Below are positions 15,740 through 22,067 of a stretch of 22,874 nucleotides of DNA, piece by piece. The translations under genes were made by a program, and so were the position numbers. The stretch's first letter is position 1, and the number at the start of each line of letters is the position of its first letter. Below the pieces are notes generated by a model. The model saw only the letters and a program-made list of their open reading frames with translations. It did no database searches and was not told the origin of the DNA. Source of the stretch: Maritimibacter sp. (GTDB lineage: Bacteria > Pseudomonadota > Alphaproteobacteria > Rhodobacterales > Rhodobacteraceae); assembly GCA_020441225.1 (NCBI GenBank), contig JAGRMP010000194.1, forward strand, positions 1-22,874, written 5' to 3'.

Positions 15740-16519
15740 ATGGAGCCCGCTGATTTCAACATGGGGTTCTTCTCCCTCGCGGGGAGGAACGCGATCGTCA
15801 CCGGCGGCAATGGCGGGCTGGGGCGCGCCTTTTCGACCGCGCTTGCCACCGCGGGCGCCAACGTGATGGTCGCAGGCCTCTTCGACGACGACGGCACCAC
15901 GCGGGAGATGGTGGAACAGCGTGGGGTCGCCTACGCCTTCGTCGAGGCCGACATCGCCGCGCCCGGCGAATGCAAACGGGTCGTGGACGCGTGCCTCGAC
16001 AGATGGGGCCGGGTCGACATTCTGGTGAACTGCGCCGGGATCGGCATCAACGTTCAGGACGTGACCCGGTTTGGCCGCGCGCAATGGGACAGGATGGTCT
16101 CGGTGAACCTGACCGCCGCCTTCGAGATGATCCATGAGGTCTGCCCGCACATGATCGCGCAGAAAAGCGGCAAGATCATCAATATCGCCTCGCTGTTCTC
16201 CTTTCTTGGCGGCCGGTGGTCGCCCGCCTATGCCGCGACCAAGCACGGTATCGTGGGCCTGACCAAGGCGATGTGCGACGAACTCGCCGGGTTCAACATT
16301 CAGGTCAACGCCATCGCGCCGGGCTATTTCGCGACCCCGCTCACCGCGGACACCCGCAAGGACCCGCAGCGCAGCGGCGAGATCCTGGCGCATATCCCCG
16401 CCAACAGGTGGGGCTGGAGCGCCGATGTGATGGGTGCCACGGTCTTCCTCGCCAGCGCCGCATCGGATTACGTGAACGGGACGGTGCTCACCGTCGATGG
16501 CGGGTATCTGGTGCGGTGA
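15740..16519 (+). CDS. SDR-family oxidoreductase, KduD / gluconate-dehydrogenase-like
   Basis: A 259-residue classical short-chain dehydrogenase. The cofactor motif is TGGNGGLG, the structural Asn-x-Ala-Gly is VNCAG, the catalytic Ser is in NIASLFSFLGG, and Tyr-x3-Lys is YAATK. The C-terminal ANRWG plus ASDYVNGTVLTVDGGYL block resembles 2-deoxy-D-gluconate 3-dehydrogenase (KduD) and gluconate 5-dehydrogenase. It interconverts a secondary alcohol and a ketone on a sugar, polyol or sugar acid with NAD(P). The ATG at 15740 follows AGGAGG by 4 bases; an upstream ATG at 15698 lacks such a site. The stop overlaps the GTG of the kinase gene (GTGA), so the two are coupled. Confidence 0.93.
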   Translation: MEPADFNMGFFSLAGRNAIVTGGNGGLGRAFSTALATAGANVMVAGLFDDDGTTREMVEQRGVAYAFVEADIAAPGECKRVVDACLDRWGRVDILVNCAGIGINVQDVTRFGRAQWDRMVSVNLTAAFEMIHEVCPHMIAQKSGKIINIASLFSFLGGRWSPAYAATKHGIVGLTKAMCDELAGFNIQVNAIAPGYFATPLTADTRKDPQRSGEILAHIPANRWGWSADVMGATVFLASAASDYVNGTVLTVDGGYLVR

Positions 16520-18027
16520 CGGCCCGGGCGGGATCTGCGGGGGCCGGCGGCGAAGCGTTGATCGTCGCAATCGATGGCGGCACCCAGAGCACCAAGGTCG
16601 CGCTGTTCGACCTGAACGGACGGGAAGTCTGTGCGCAATCCGTCAGGTTGCGGCCGATGGCGCTCGACAGCACCGGCCGGGCCGAACACCCGGACGACGA
16701 TCTGTGGGACAGCCTTGTCCGGGCCTGCCGGAAGATGTTCGACGCTTTCACCGGCGACAGGCGCGCGATCGTCGGCGTCGGGCTCGGATCGATCCGCTGC
16801 TGCCGGGCCCTGATCTGCGAAGACGGCACCCTGGCCGCGCCGGTCCAGAGCTGGATGGACCGGCGTCTGACCGAACCCTACAGGCACGAAGACGACGCGG
16901 TGCGATACGTGACCGCGGCGACCGGGTACCTCGCGCACAGGTTGACCGGCGCGACCCGGGATACCAGGTGCAATTACGTCGGCCCCTGGCCGATCGATCC
17001 CGGCACGCTCGACTGGTTCGAGGATCGCGACCGGTTCCAATCCTGCGGCACGCCCAGGCACATGCTGTTCGACCTGGTCGATCCCGCCACCGTGCTCGGC
17101 CATGTCACCGAAGCCGCCGGACGGGCGACGGGCATCCCGAAGGGCATACCGGTGGTGGCCACCGCCAACGACAAGGCCGTCGAAGCCCTGGGCGCCGGGC
17201 TCTCGGCGGACGGAACGGTGCTCGTCTCGCTCGGCACCTACATCACCGCGATGATGATGGGCGACAGGGACCGGTCGGATGCCACCGCCTTTTGGAGCAA
17301 TCCGGGCGCGCTGCCCGGCGAGGTCCTCTACGAAAGCGGCGGTATCCGGCGGGGGATGTCCACCGTGAGCTGGATCATCGATCTGCTGGGCGACGATCTC
17401 GTCAAGGCGGCTGCCGAGCGCGGCCTGTCGCCCGAGGCCCATCTCGACCGGATTGCGGCGCGCGAGGTGCCGCCGGGCTGTGACGGGCTCTGCACGGTGC
17501 TGAACTGGCTGGCGCGCCCCGCGCATCCGCATGAGCGCGGCATCATGATCGGGTTCAACGGAACCCACAAAGGCCCGCACATGTTCCGCTCCGTCCTCGA
17601 AGGCATTGCCATGACCATGAAGACCCATGTGCAGGCCATGTGCGACGAATGCGGCGTGGCGCCCACCCGGATCGTCGCGAGCGGCGGCGGCGCCGACGGG
17701 GATCTGTTCATGCAGATCCTGGCCGACGTGTTCGGCCTTCCGGCGCACCGCAACGCGGTGACCGGCTCTGCGGGCCTGGGGGCGGCGATCTGTACGGCCC
17801 TCGCGCTGGGCCTCTACGCGGATCGCCGCGACGCCATCGACGCCATGGTCCGTCCGCGCGACATATTCGACCCGATCCCGCGGAACGTGGCGCTGTACCG
17901 GGAGCTGAACGAGACGGTCTACAAGCATCTGTCGGTGCAGACCGACGCCCTGCTGCGGCGGTCGCACGAGATCTTCCATGGCGGGGCCGGTCCGTCCGCG
18001 CCTGTCGGCATGGGGTTCCTCGACTAG
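16516..18027 (+). CDS. FGGY-family carbohydrate kinase
   Basis: A 503-residue sugar kinase of the xylulokinase/gluconokinase/glycerol kinase superfamily. The N-terminal phosphate loop is IDGGTQSTK (residues 19-27). The substrate-side Trp-Met-Asp-Arg-Arg is at 113-117, and the likely catalytic Asp is Asp219 in TANDKAVEALGAG. The C-terminal ATP domain has ASGGGADGDLFMQILADVFG and GSAGLGAAICTALALG. The segment between WMDRR and Asp219 looks shorter than in xylulokinase. The start is a GTG overlapping the SDR stop (GTGA). It probably phosphorylates the ketose or sugar acid made by the SDR or the flavoprotein. The exact sugar is not predictable. Confidence 0.92.
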   Translation: MTARAGSAGAGGEALIVAIDGGTQSTKVALFDLNGREVCAQSVRLRPMALDSTGRAEHPDDDLWDSLVRACRKMFDAFTGDRRAIVGVGLGSIRCCRALICEDGTLAAPVQSWMDRRLTEPYRHEDDAVRYVTAATGYLAHRLTGATRDTRCNYVGPWPIDPGTLDWFEDRDRFQSCGTPRHMLFDLVDPATVLGHVTEAAGRATGIPKGIPVVATANDKAVEALGAGLSADGTVLVSLGTYITAMMMGDRDRSDATAFWSNPGALPGEVLYESGGIRRGMSTVSWIIDLLGDDLVKAAAERGLSPEAHLDRIAAREVPPGCDGLCTVLNWLARPAHPHERGIMIGFNGTHKGPHMFRSVLEGIAMTMKTHVQAMCDECGVAPTRIVASGGGADGDLFMQILADVFGLPAHRNAVTGSAGLGAAICTALALGLYADRRDAIDAMVRPRDIFDPIPRNVALYRELNETVYKHLSVQTDALLRRSHEIFHGGAGPSAPVGMGFLD

Positions 18028-18040
18028 GGGCGGCGCGCGG

Positions 18041-18068
18041 GCCCGCGTCAACCGGGTCCGGCGCGGGC
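18041..18068. terminator. Possible hairpin between convergent kinase and dehydrogenase genes
   Basis: GCCCGCG (18041-18047) pairs with CGCGGGC (18062-18068) around a 14-base loop in the 45-base gap between two convergent stop codons. A competing self-palindrome, CGCGGGCCCGCG, lies at 18036-18047. No T-run, so it is weak as a terminator; position is the main support. Confidence 0.35.
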
Positions 18069-18072
18069 ACGA

Positions 18073-19038
18073 TCATCCGGACGCCGCCACCGGACCGACG
18101 CCGCGCCGGATTTCGTAGCCGAGCTCTTCCGGTTCGTCGTCGACCAATGTCATCGGGAACCCGTCCGCGAGGATCTTCAGGCCGGTCGCCTCCTCGAGCC
18201 GTTCGACGATGCGGTCGGACTGGGCCCGGTCGCCGTAGCGCCGCTGTCCGTCGGCAATGATCCCGATGAGCAGCGGCGAGATCTCCAGCGGCACACCGTG
18301 GCTGTCCGCCAGTTTCTGGAACAGCCCGATGTCCTTCATGACGAGGTCCATCGAGAAATTCACGTCTCGCGAGCCCGAAAGGATGAGTTGGCTCTCGGTC
18401 TCGTGGACAAAGGAGGTCCCCGAACTGATGCGGATCGCCTCGTAGGTCGTGGCGAGGTCGAGACCGGCCGCCTTCATCGTCGTCATCGCCTCGCAGAGTG
18501 CGGCGAGATGCACGGTGGCGAGGTAGTTCGTCATCACTTTCAGTTTCGACGCGGTTCCGAGATCGCCGGTGTGCAGGATGCGGCGGCCGAGGTGCTTGAG
18601 CAGCGGCATGACCGCCTCGACGGCGCTGCGCGGCCCGCCCGCAAAGATCGAGATGTTGCCGGTATCGGCGCGGTGGCAGCCGCCGGAGACGGGGCATTCC
18701 ACCGCCACGCCGCCCGCCGCCGCGACCTCGGCGCCGATGCGCAGGATCTCGTCGGCATCGGTGGTGGACATCTCCATCCAGATCTTGCCCGGCCCCATTT
18801 CCGGCAGCATCTCGGCCATCACGGCGGCGGAGGCCGCGGGTGACGGCAGGCAGGTGATGACGACGTCGCAGGCCCGCATCATCGCGGCCGGGGCGCCGCC
18901 CGCCGACGCGCCGCGCGCGACGAAGTCGCCGACCAGTGCCGCGTCGAGGTCGTGAACCCGCAGATCGACGCCGTTTCGCAACAGGCTTCCCGCCAGTTTT
19001 CCGCCGACGTTGCCCAGTCCGATGAATCCCGTTTTCAT
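18073..19038 (-). CDS. NAD(P)-dependent beta-hydroxyacid dehydrogenase, 3-hydroxyisobutyrate dehydrogenase family
   Basis: A 321-residue enzyme. The N-terminal Rossmann motif is MKTGFIGLGNVGGKLA, the substrate-binding loop is CPVSGGCHRADTGNISIFAGG, and the catalytic Lys-x3-Asn is K-V-M-T-N, followed by the all-alpha dimerisation domain. The family oxidises 3-hydroxyisobutyrate or reduces tartronate semialdehyde and related beta-hydroxyacids. The ATG at 19036-19038 has an AAGGGAG ribosome site; a longer frame upstream shows no conserved sequence. It converges on the kinase operon and so is separately transcribed, but may act in the same sugar-acid route. The last 25 or so residues, after ADGFPMTLVDDE, extend slightly beyond the usual end. 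Confidence 0.92.
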   Translation of the reverse strand: MKTGFIGLGNVGGKLAGSLLRNGVDLRVHDLDAALVGDFVARGASAGGAPAAMMRACDVVITCLPSPAASAAVMAEMLPEMGPGKIWMEMSTTDADEILRIGAEVAAAGGVAVECPVSGGCHRADTGNISIFAGGPRSAVEAVMPLLKHLGRRILHTGDLGTASKLKVMTNYLATVHLAALCEAMTTMKAAGLDLATTYEAIRISSGTSFVHETESQLILSGSRDVNFSMDLVMKDIGLFQKLADSHGVPLEISPLLIGIIADGQRRYGDRAQSDRIVERLEEATGLKILADGFPMTLVDDEPEELGYEIRRGVGPVAASG

Positions 19039-19376
19039 GCCGTCTCCCTTCTGCGCCGGACCGCGCCCTGCGTCCGTCTGACCGATGATGGCCGGCTCGG
19101 TGCCTGTCGCGGTCGTCCCGCGCACAAGGCACGCCGCACCGCTCCGGGGGGCGCCCTGTCCCGGAGCGCCTGCCCCCTTGGCGCCGGGTCGGGCGCAGGC
19201 GGGATCAACCTCCCGCACACAGGCGGCCGACGGCGGCGGGACAGCTTGAGGCTGGGCCGGCCCGCCGGGATGTCCGAGGTCCAGGCGCTGCCGTTGCAGC
19301 AGGAAGGGGACGCGCCGCGACGGGGACGCGGACCGGTCATACCTCGGGGGCGCCGGGGATCGCCTGGGCCCGACAC
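19039..19376. other. 338-base noncoding region
   Basis: GC-rich gap between the dehydrogenase gene and the end of the MttB-family gene, both on the minus strand. No credible gene: the open frames are arginine/proline-rich. One inverted repeat occurs: GCTCCGGG (19141-19148) with CCCGGAGC (19160-19167), loop 11, no T-run. The dehydrogenase promoter should lie here, but no recognisable -35/-10 pair was found. Confidence 0.45.
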
Positions 19377-20924
19377 CTAGAAGCGGATCCGATATCTGGC
19401 CCGGACCGCGCGGTCGATCCTGGGCGGGACCTGCAGCGGCGCATCAGCGAGGATCTTCTCCTTGCGCGCACGCGCGGCCTGCAGGAGATCGGGCCGTCCG
19501 GCATCGACCCAGTCCTTGGGCGTCATCCGGTTGCCGACCTCGGGGTAGAGATATTCGCTCTGCATCAGCTTCAGGGTCTGCTCGCTGCCCAGATAATGCC
19601 CCGGCCCGCCATCGAGGCACACCGCCTTCATCACGTCGAGCGAGACGCTGTCCTCGCTCACGTCGATCCCGCGCACACAGCGCTGCGCCTGGCCGATCAG
19701 ATCGTTGCCCAGCACCATCCCCTCGGGCGAGAACCCCATCAGCGAGGCATACATGCCCACCGATTCATAGACCATGTTGAGCCCCGCAAGCCCCGCCACG
19801 ACGTTGGTGATCCCTTGCTCCCAGCCGGCCTGCATGTCGGGCACCTTGGCGTCGCTCATCCCCCCAGCGGCACCGCCCGGGATGCCGTAGAAACGGTGCA
19901 TCTGGGCACAGCCCGCCGACAACAGCGCCTGCTCGGCCGACCCCCCCGACATCGCGCCGGTGCGCAGATCCGAGACGAAGGGCCAGGTGCCGAACACCGC
20001 CGGATGGCCCGGGCGGATCGCGTTGACATAGACGACGCCCGCCAGCACCTCGGCCGTGGCTTGCACGATCGCGGCGGCGATCGGCGCCGGGGCCGTCGCC
20101 CCCGCCTGGCCCGCCGAAAGCAGCAGGATCGGCATGCCGGCGCGGATGCAGGCCTCCATCGACTGGCAGCTTTCGGTCGCGAATTTCATCGGCGGCACGA
20201 CGAAGCAGTTCGACTGCGACACGAAGGGCATCGCCCGCCAGGCCTCTTCGGACCCCGCGATCAGGTGCAGAAGCGCCATGCCCGGCGCGACGCTCGCGGG
20301 GTCGGAAAAGGAGGTACCGACATGTTTGGTGGTTCCGGCCACCGCGGCATACAGCGTGTTGATATCCAGTTCGACGAGATCCTCGATCTCGCAGCAGACC
20401 ATGGTGCGCTGGAAAAAGTGGATATTGTCGAGATGTTGGGCGAGGCGTGCGGAATCGTGCAGATCGCGCGCGGTCGAGGGGCGGTACGCACCGGTGAAGG
20501 CATCGACCACGTTCACCGCCGCGCCCGCGGTCCCGTAATGCACCCGCTGTCCCGACAGATCGAGGTGATGGCGCGGATCGCGGCCGAAGAGCTGGAAGCC
20601 TTTCGCCGCCCTGGCGACCATGTCCTCGACCAGAGCGCGCGGAAACCGCAGCCGGCCGTCGGTGCCCTGAACCGCGCCGGCCGCGACCATCGCCTCGACA
20701 CCGCTCGCGGGCGCCTGGGAAAGCCCGACCTCTTCGAGCGCCTGGAGCGCCGCCTCGTGGATACGCAGCACCTGCGCCTCTGTCAGAGGGGTGTACTGGC
20801 CGCCGCTGAGACCCGCACGCACCGGGCGCAGGTCTTCGGCCAGCGGGGCCGCGCGCAGCGCCCGCCGGGCCGCCCGTCCGCCGCCGCGGCGCGGATGGGG
20901 TTTGCCTTCGGATTTCAGGGTCAT
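19377..20924 (-). CDS. Trimethylamine methyltransferase (MttB) family protein, non-pyrrolysine
   Basis: A 515-residue TIM-barrel methyltransferase homologue of normal family length, with typical segments such as HYGTAGAAVNVVDAFTG, QRTMVCCEIED, AVFGTWPFVSDLRTGAMSGGSAEQ and CLDGGPGHYLGSEQTL. The frame has no internal TAG; amber appears only as its own stop codon, so it belongs to the non-pyrrolysine branch. Members tested elsewhere demethylate quaternary amines such as glycine betaine, passing the methyl group to a corrinoid protein. No corrinoid protein or MtbA-like partner is in this window, so the acceptor is unresolved. An AAAGGG ribosome site precedes the ATG. The N-terminal 35 residues are basic and poorly conserved. 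A LysR regulator lies divergently. Confidence 0.92.
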   Translation of the reverse strand: MTLKSEGKPHPRRGGGRAARRALRAAPLAEDLRPVRAGLSGGQYTPLTEAQVLRIHEAALQALEEVGLSQAPASGVEAMVAAGAVQGTDGRLRFPRALVEDMVARAAKGFQLFGRDPRHHLDLSGQRVHYGTAGAAVNVVDAFTGAYRPSTARDLHDSARLAQHLDNIHFFQRTMVCCEIEDLVELDINTLYAAVAGTTKHVGTSFSDPASVAPGMALLHLIAGSEEAWRAMPFVSQSNCFVVPPMKFATESCQSMEACIRAGMPILLLSAGQAGATAPAPIAAAIVQATAEVLAGVVYVNAIRPGHPAVFGTWPFVSDLRTGAMSGGSAEQALLSAGCAQMHRFYGIPGGAAGGMSDAKVPDMQAGWEQGITNVVAGLAGLNMVYESVGMYASLMGFSPEGMVLGNDLIGQAQRCVRGIDVSEDSVSLDVMKAVCLDGGPGHYLGSEQTLKLMQSEYLYPEVGNRMTPKDWVDAGRPDLLQAARARKEKILADAPLQVPPRIDRAVRARYRIRF

Positions 20925-21055
20925 CGCCGCACCCTTTCCGGTTTCGGATCATGGCGCGGAGCGCGGCCCGCGCCCGCCCGGCGACAGCGCGTCGAGACCG
21001 CGGCGACCCCGCCGCCGAACCACACCATACGTCCCCGTCCGGAGAGCTCCGCCAC
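20921..21055 (-). CDS. Possible 44-residue small ORF coupled to the MttB-family gene
   Basis: A GTG at 21053-21055 has an AGGAGAA ribosome site 4-5 bases upstream and opens a 44-codon frame. Its TGA overlaps the ATG of the methyltransferase gene (ATGA), as in translational coupling. The predicted peptide begins MAELSGRGRMVWFGGG and then becomes arginine-rich. I do not recognise it. The arginine-rich composition is also what random GC-rich DNA would give, so it may be a short leader frame or nothing. Confidence 0.25.
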   Translation of the reverse strand: MAELSGRGRMVWFGGGVAAVSTRCRRAGAGRAPRHDPKPERVRR

Positions 21056-21105
21056 GCCCGTTCTCCTGTGCCGTTCGAACGAGTATTCCCCCGGCGTGCC
21101 CGGGG

Positions 21106-21134
21106 TTCAATTCGGTGTGCGAATGTGTTTTAAT
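21106..21134 (+). promoter_or_regulatory. Predicted sigma-70 promoter of the lysR-type gene
   Basis: TTCAAT (21106-21111), a 17-base spacer, and TTTAAT (21129-21134), in the only AT-rich patch of the divergent region. Transcription would start near 21141, inside the palindrome at 21131-21149. That is downstream of the in-frame ATG at 21123 and upstream of the ACG at 21162. Confidence 0.5.
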
Positions 21135-21149
21135 CGGAATAACCGATTA
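21131..21149. promoter_or_regulatory. Predicted LysR-type regulator binding site
   Basis: A perfect inverted repeat, TAATCGGAATAACCGATTA, with 7-base arms around AATAA. It contains ATC-N9-GAT, the form described for NodD-class boxes and fitting the T-N11-A rule of LysR-type regulators. It overlaps the predicted -10 box and start of the lysR-type gene, consistent with negative autoregulation, and lies about 210 bases upstream of the methyltransferase ATG. Confidence 0.6.
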
Positions 21150-21154
21150 GAGGG
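21149..21154 (+). promoter_or_regulatory. Ribosome binding site that selects the ACG start of the lysR-type gene
   Basis: AGAGGG lies 7 bases before the ACG at 21162-21164. The in-frame ATG at 21123 has no Shine-Dalgarno and would lie upstream of the predicted transcription start. The site therefore favours ACG. Confidence 0.45.
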
Positions 21155-21161
21155 CCGCGCC

Positions 21162-22019
21162 ACGAACATCGAGCTGATCGATACCTTCCTCGACCTGTGC
21201 GAAACGCGCGGCTTCAATCGCACTGCCGACCGGCTGGGGGTGACGCAATCCACGGTCTCGGGCCGCGTGCGCGCGCTCGAACGCAGCCTGGGCTGCCGCC
21301 TGCTCAGCCGCAGCCGCGCGGGCACGACGTTGACCACCGAGGGCTTGCGGTTCGAGCCCCATGCCCGCGCCATCCGGCTGAGCTGGACCGCGGCGGGCCA
21401 GGCAGTGCGCGACATGGGCACCGCGGCGGTGACCATGCGGGTGGGCATCCAGCACGATCTCCTGGGCGACCGGGTCGCTGCCTGGGTGGCGGCGCTGCAG
21501 GGCGCGGTCCCCGACGCCGCGCTCTACGTGGAGGCCGACTACTCGACGCAAATGTGCGCCGACGTGATGAACGGCGCCCTGGACGTCGCGATCCATTTCA
21601 CCCCGCGCCCGCATCCCGATCTGCATTTCGAATCGCTGGGCGAGGTCCGCTATTGCATGGTCTCGACCGATGCCGAGGACCTGGCGGCCGTGCGCCCCGA
21701 GGGCTACATCCTCGCCAATTTCTCGCCCGCCTTCTCGGCCACCCATGCTGCGGTTCTGCCGCACCTGTCGGGCGGCGCGGTGTCGAGCGGACAGAATGCG
21801 GTGATCCGGGGGCTGCTGAGCGCGATGGGCGGCAGCACCTATGTGCTGCGCGAGACGGCTCAGGATCTTGAGCGGACGGGCCTGGCCCGGCGGGTGGCCC
21901 GCGCGCCCCAGATCACCCAGCCGGTATATGCGGCGATCCATCTGCGCAATCGCCATCGTGGCGCCCATCGCCGCATCCTCAAGGCGTTGGGCGCGCACCT
22001 GGCCAACCGCGACGGCTGA
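21162..22019 (+). CDS. LysR-family transcriptional regulator, probable ACG start
   Basis: About 285 residues. The N-terminal winged helix-turn-helix is clear: IELIDTFLDLCETRGFNRTADRLGVTQSTVSGRVRALE. A shortish LysR effector domain follows. Family members usually begin Met-Asn-Ile-Glu-Leu; here the codon at the Met position is ACG, giving Thr-Asn-Ile-Glu-Leu, with a Shine-Dalgarno at the right distance. An in-frame ATG at 21123 would add 13 residues encoded by the operator palindrome, which is unlikely; a start there cannot be fully excluded. It is divergent from the MttB-family gene, so probably controls it. The effector may be a methylated amine, by context only. Confidence 0.9.
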   Translation, partial: TNIELIDTFLDLCETRGFNRTADRLGVTQSTVSGRVRALERSLGCRLLSRSRAGTTLTTEGLRFEPHARAIRLSWTAAGQAVRDMGTAAVTMRVGIQHDLLGDRVAAWVAALQGAVPDAALYVEADYSTQMCADVMNGALDVAIHFTPRPHPDLHFESLGEVRYCMVSTDAEDLAAVRPEGYILANFSPAFSATHAAVLPHLSGGAVSSGQNAVIRGLLSAMGGSTYVLRETAQDLERTGLARRVARAPQITQPVYAAIHLRNRHRGAHRRILKALGAHLANRDG

Positions 22020-22020
22020 G

Positions 22021-22040
22021 CCGGACGGACCCGCGTCCGG
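22021..22040. terminator. Hairpin between convergent lysR-type and TRAP permease genes
   Basis: A 7-bp stem, CCGGACG (22021-22027) with CGTCCGG (22034-22040), and a 6-base loop, beginning immediately after the LysR stop and followed shortly by CTTTCGGTTT. It sits in the 48-base gap between convergent genes and is a plausible bidirectional terminator. Confidence 0.55.
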
Positions 22041-22067
22041 GGACCTTTCGGTTTGCGCCCGCCCGCG

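Noticed and set aside
19141..19167. Inverted repeat GCTCCGGG/CCCGGAGC as terminator or operator
   Set aside because: 8-bp GC-only stem without T-run or a positional argument; common by chance in such GC-rich DNA. Mentioned only in the noncoding-region entry.
19377..20924. Pyrrolysine (in-frame amber) in the MttB-family gene
   Set aside because: No internal TAG in the frame; TAG occurs only as the normal terminal stop, and is also used as stop by the flavoprotein and kinase genes.
19596..21122. Upstream extension of the lysR-type reading frame
   Set aside because: Antisense to the methyltransferase gene, with no LysR homology before about 21162.
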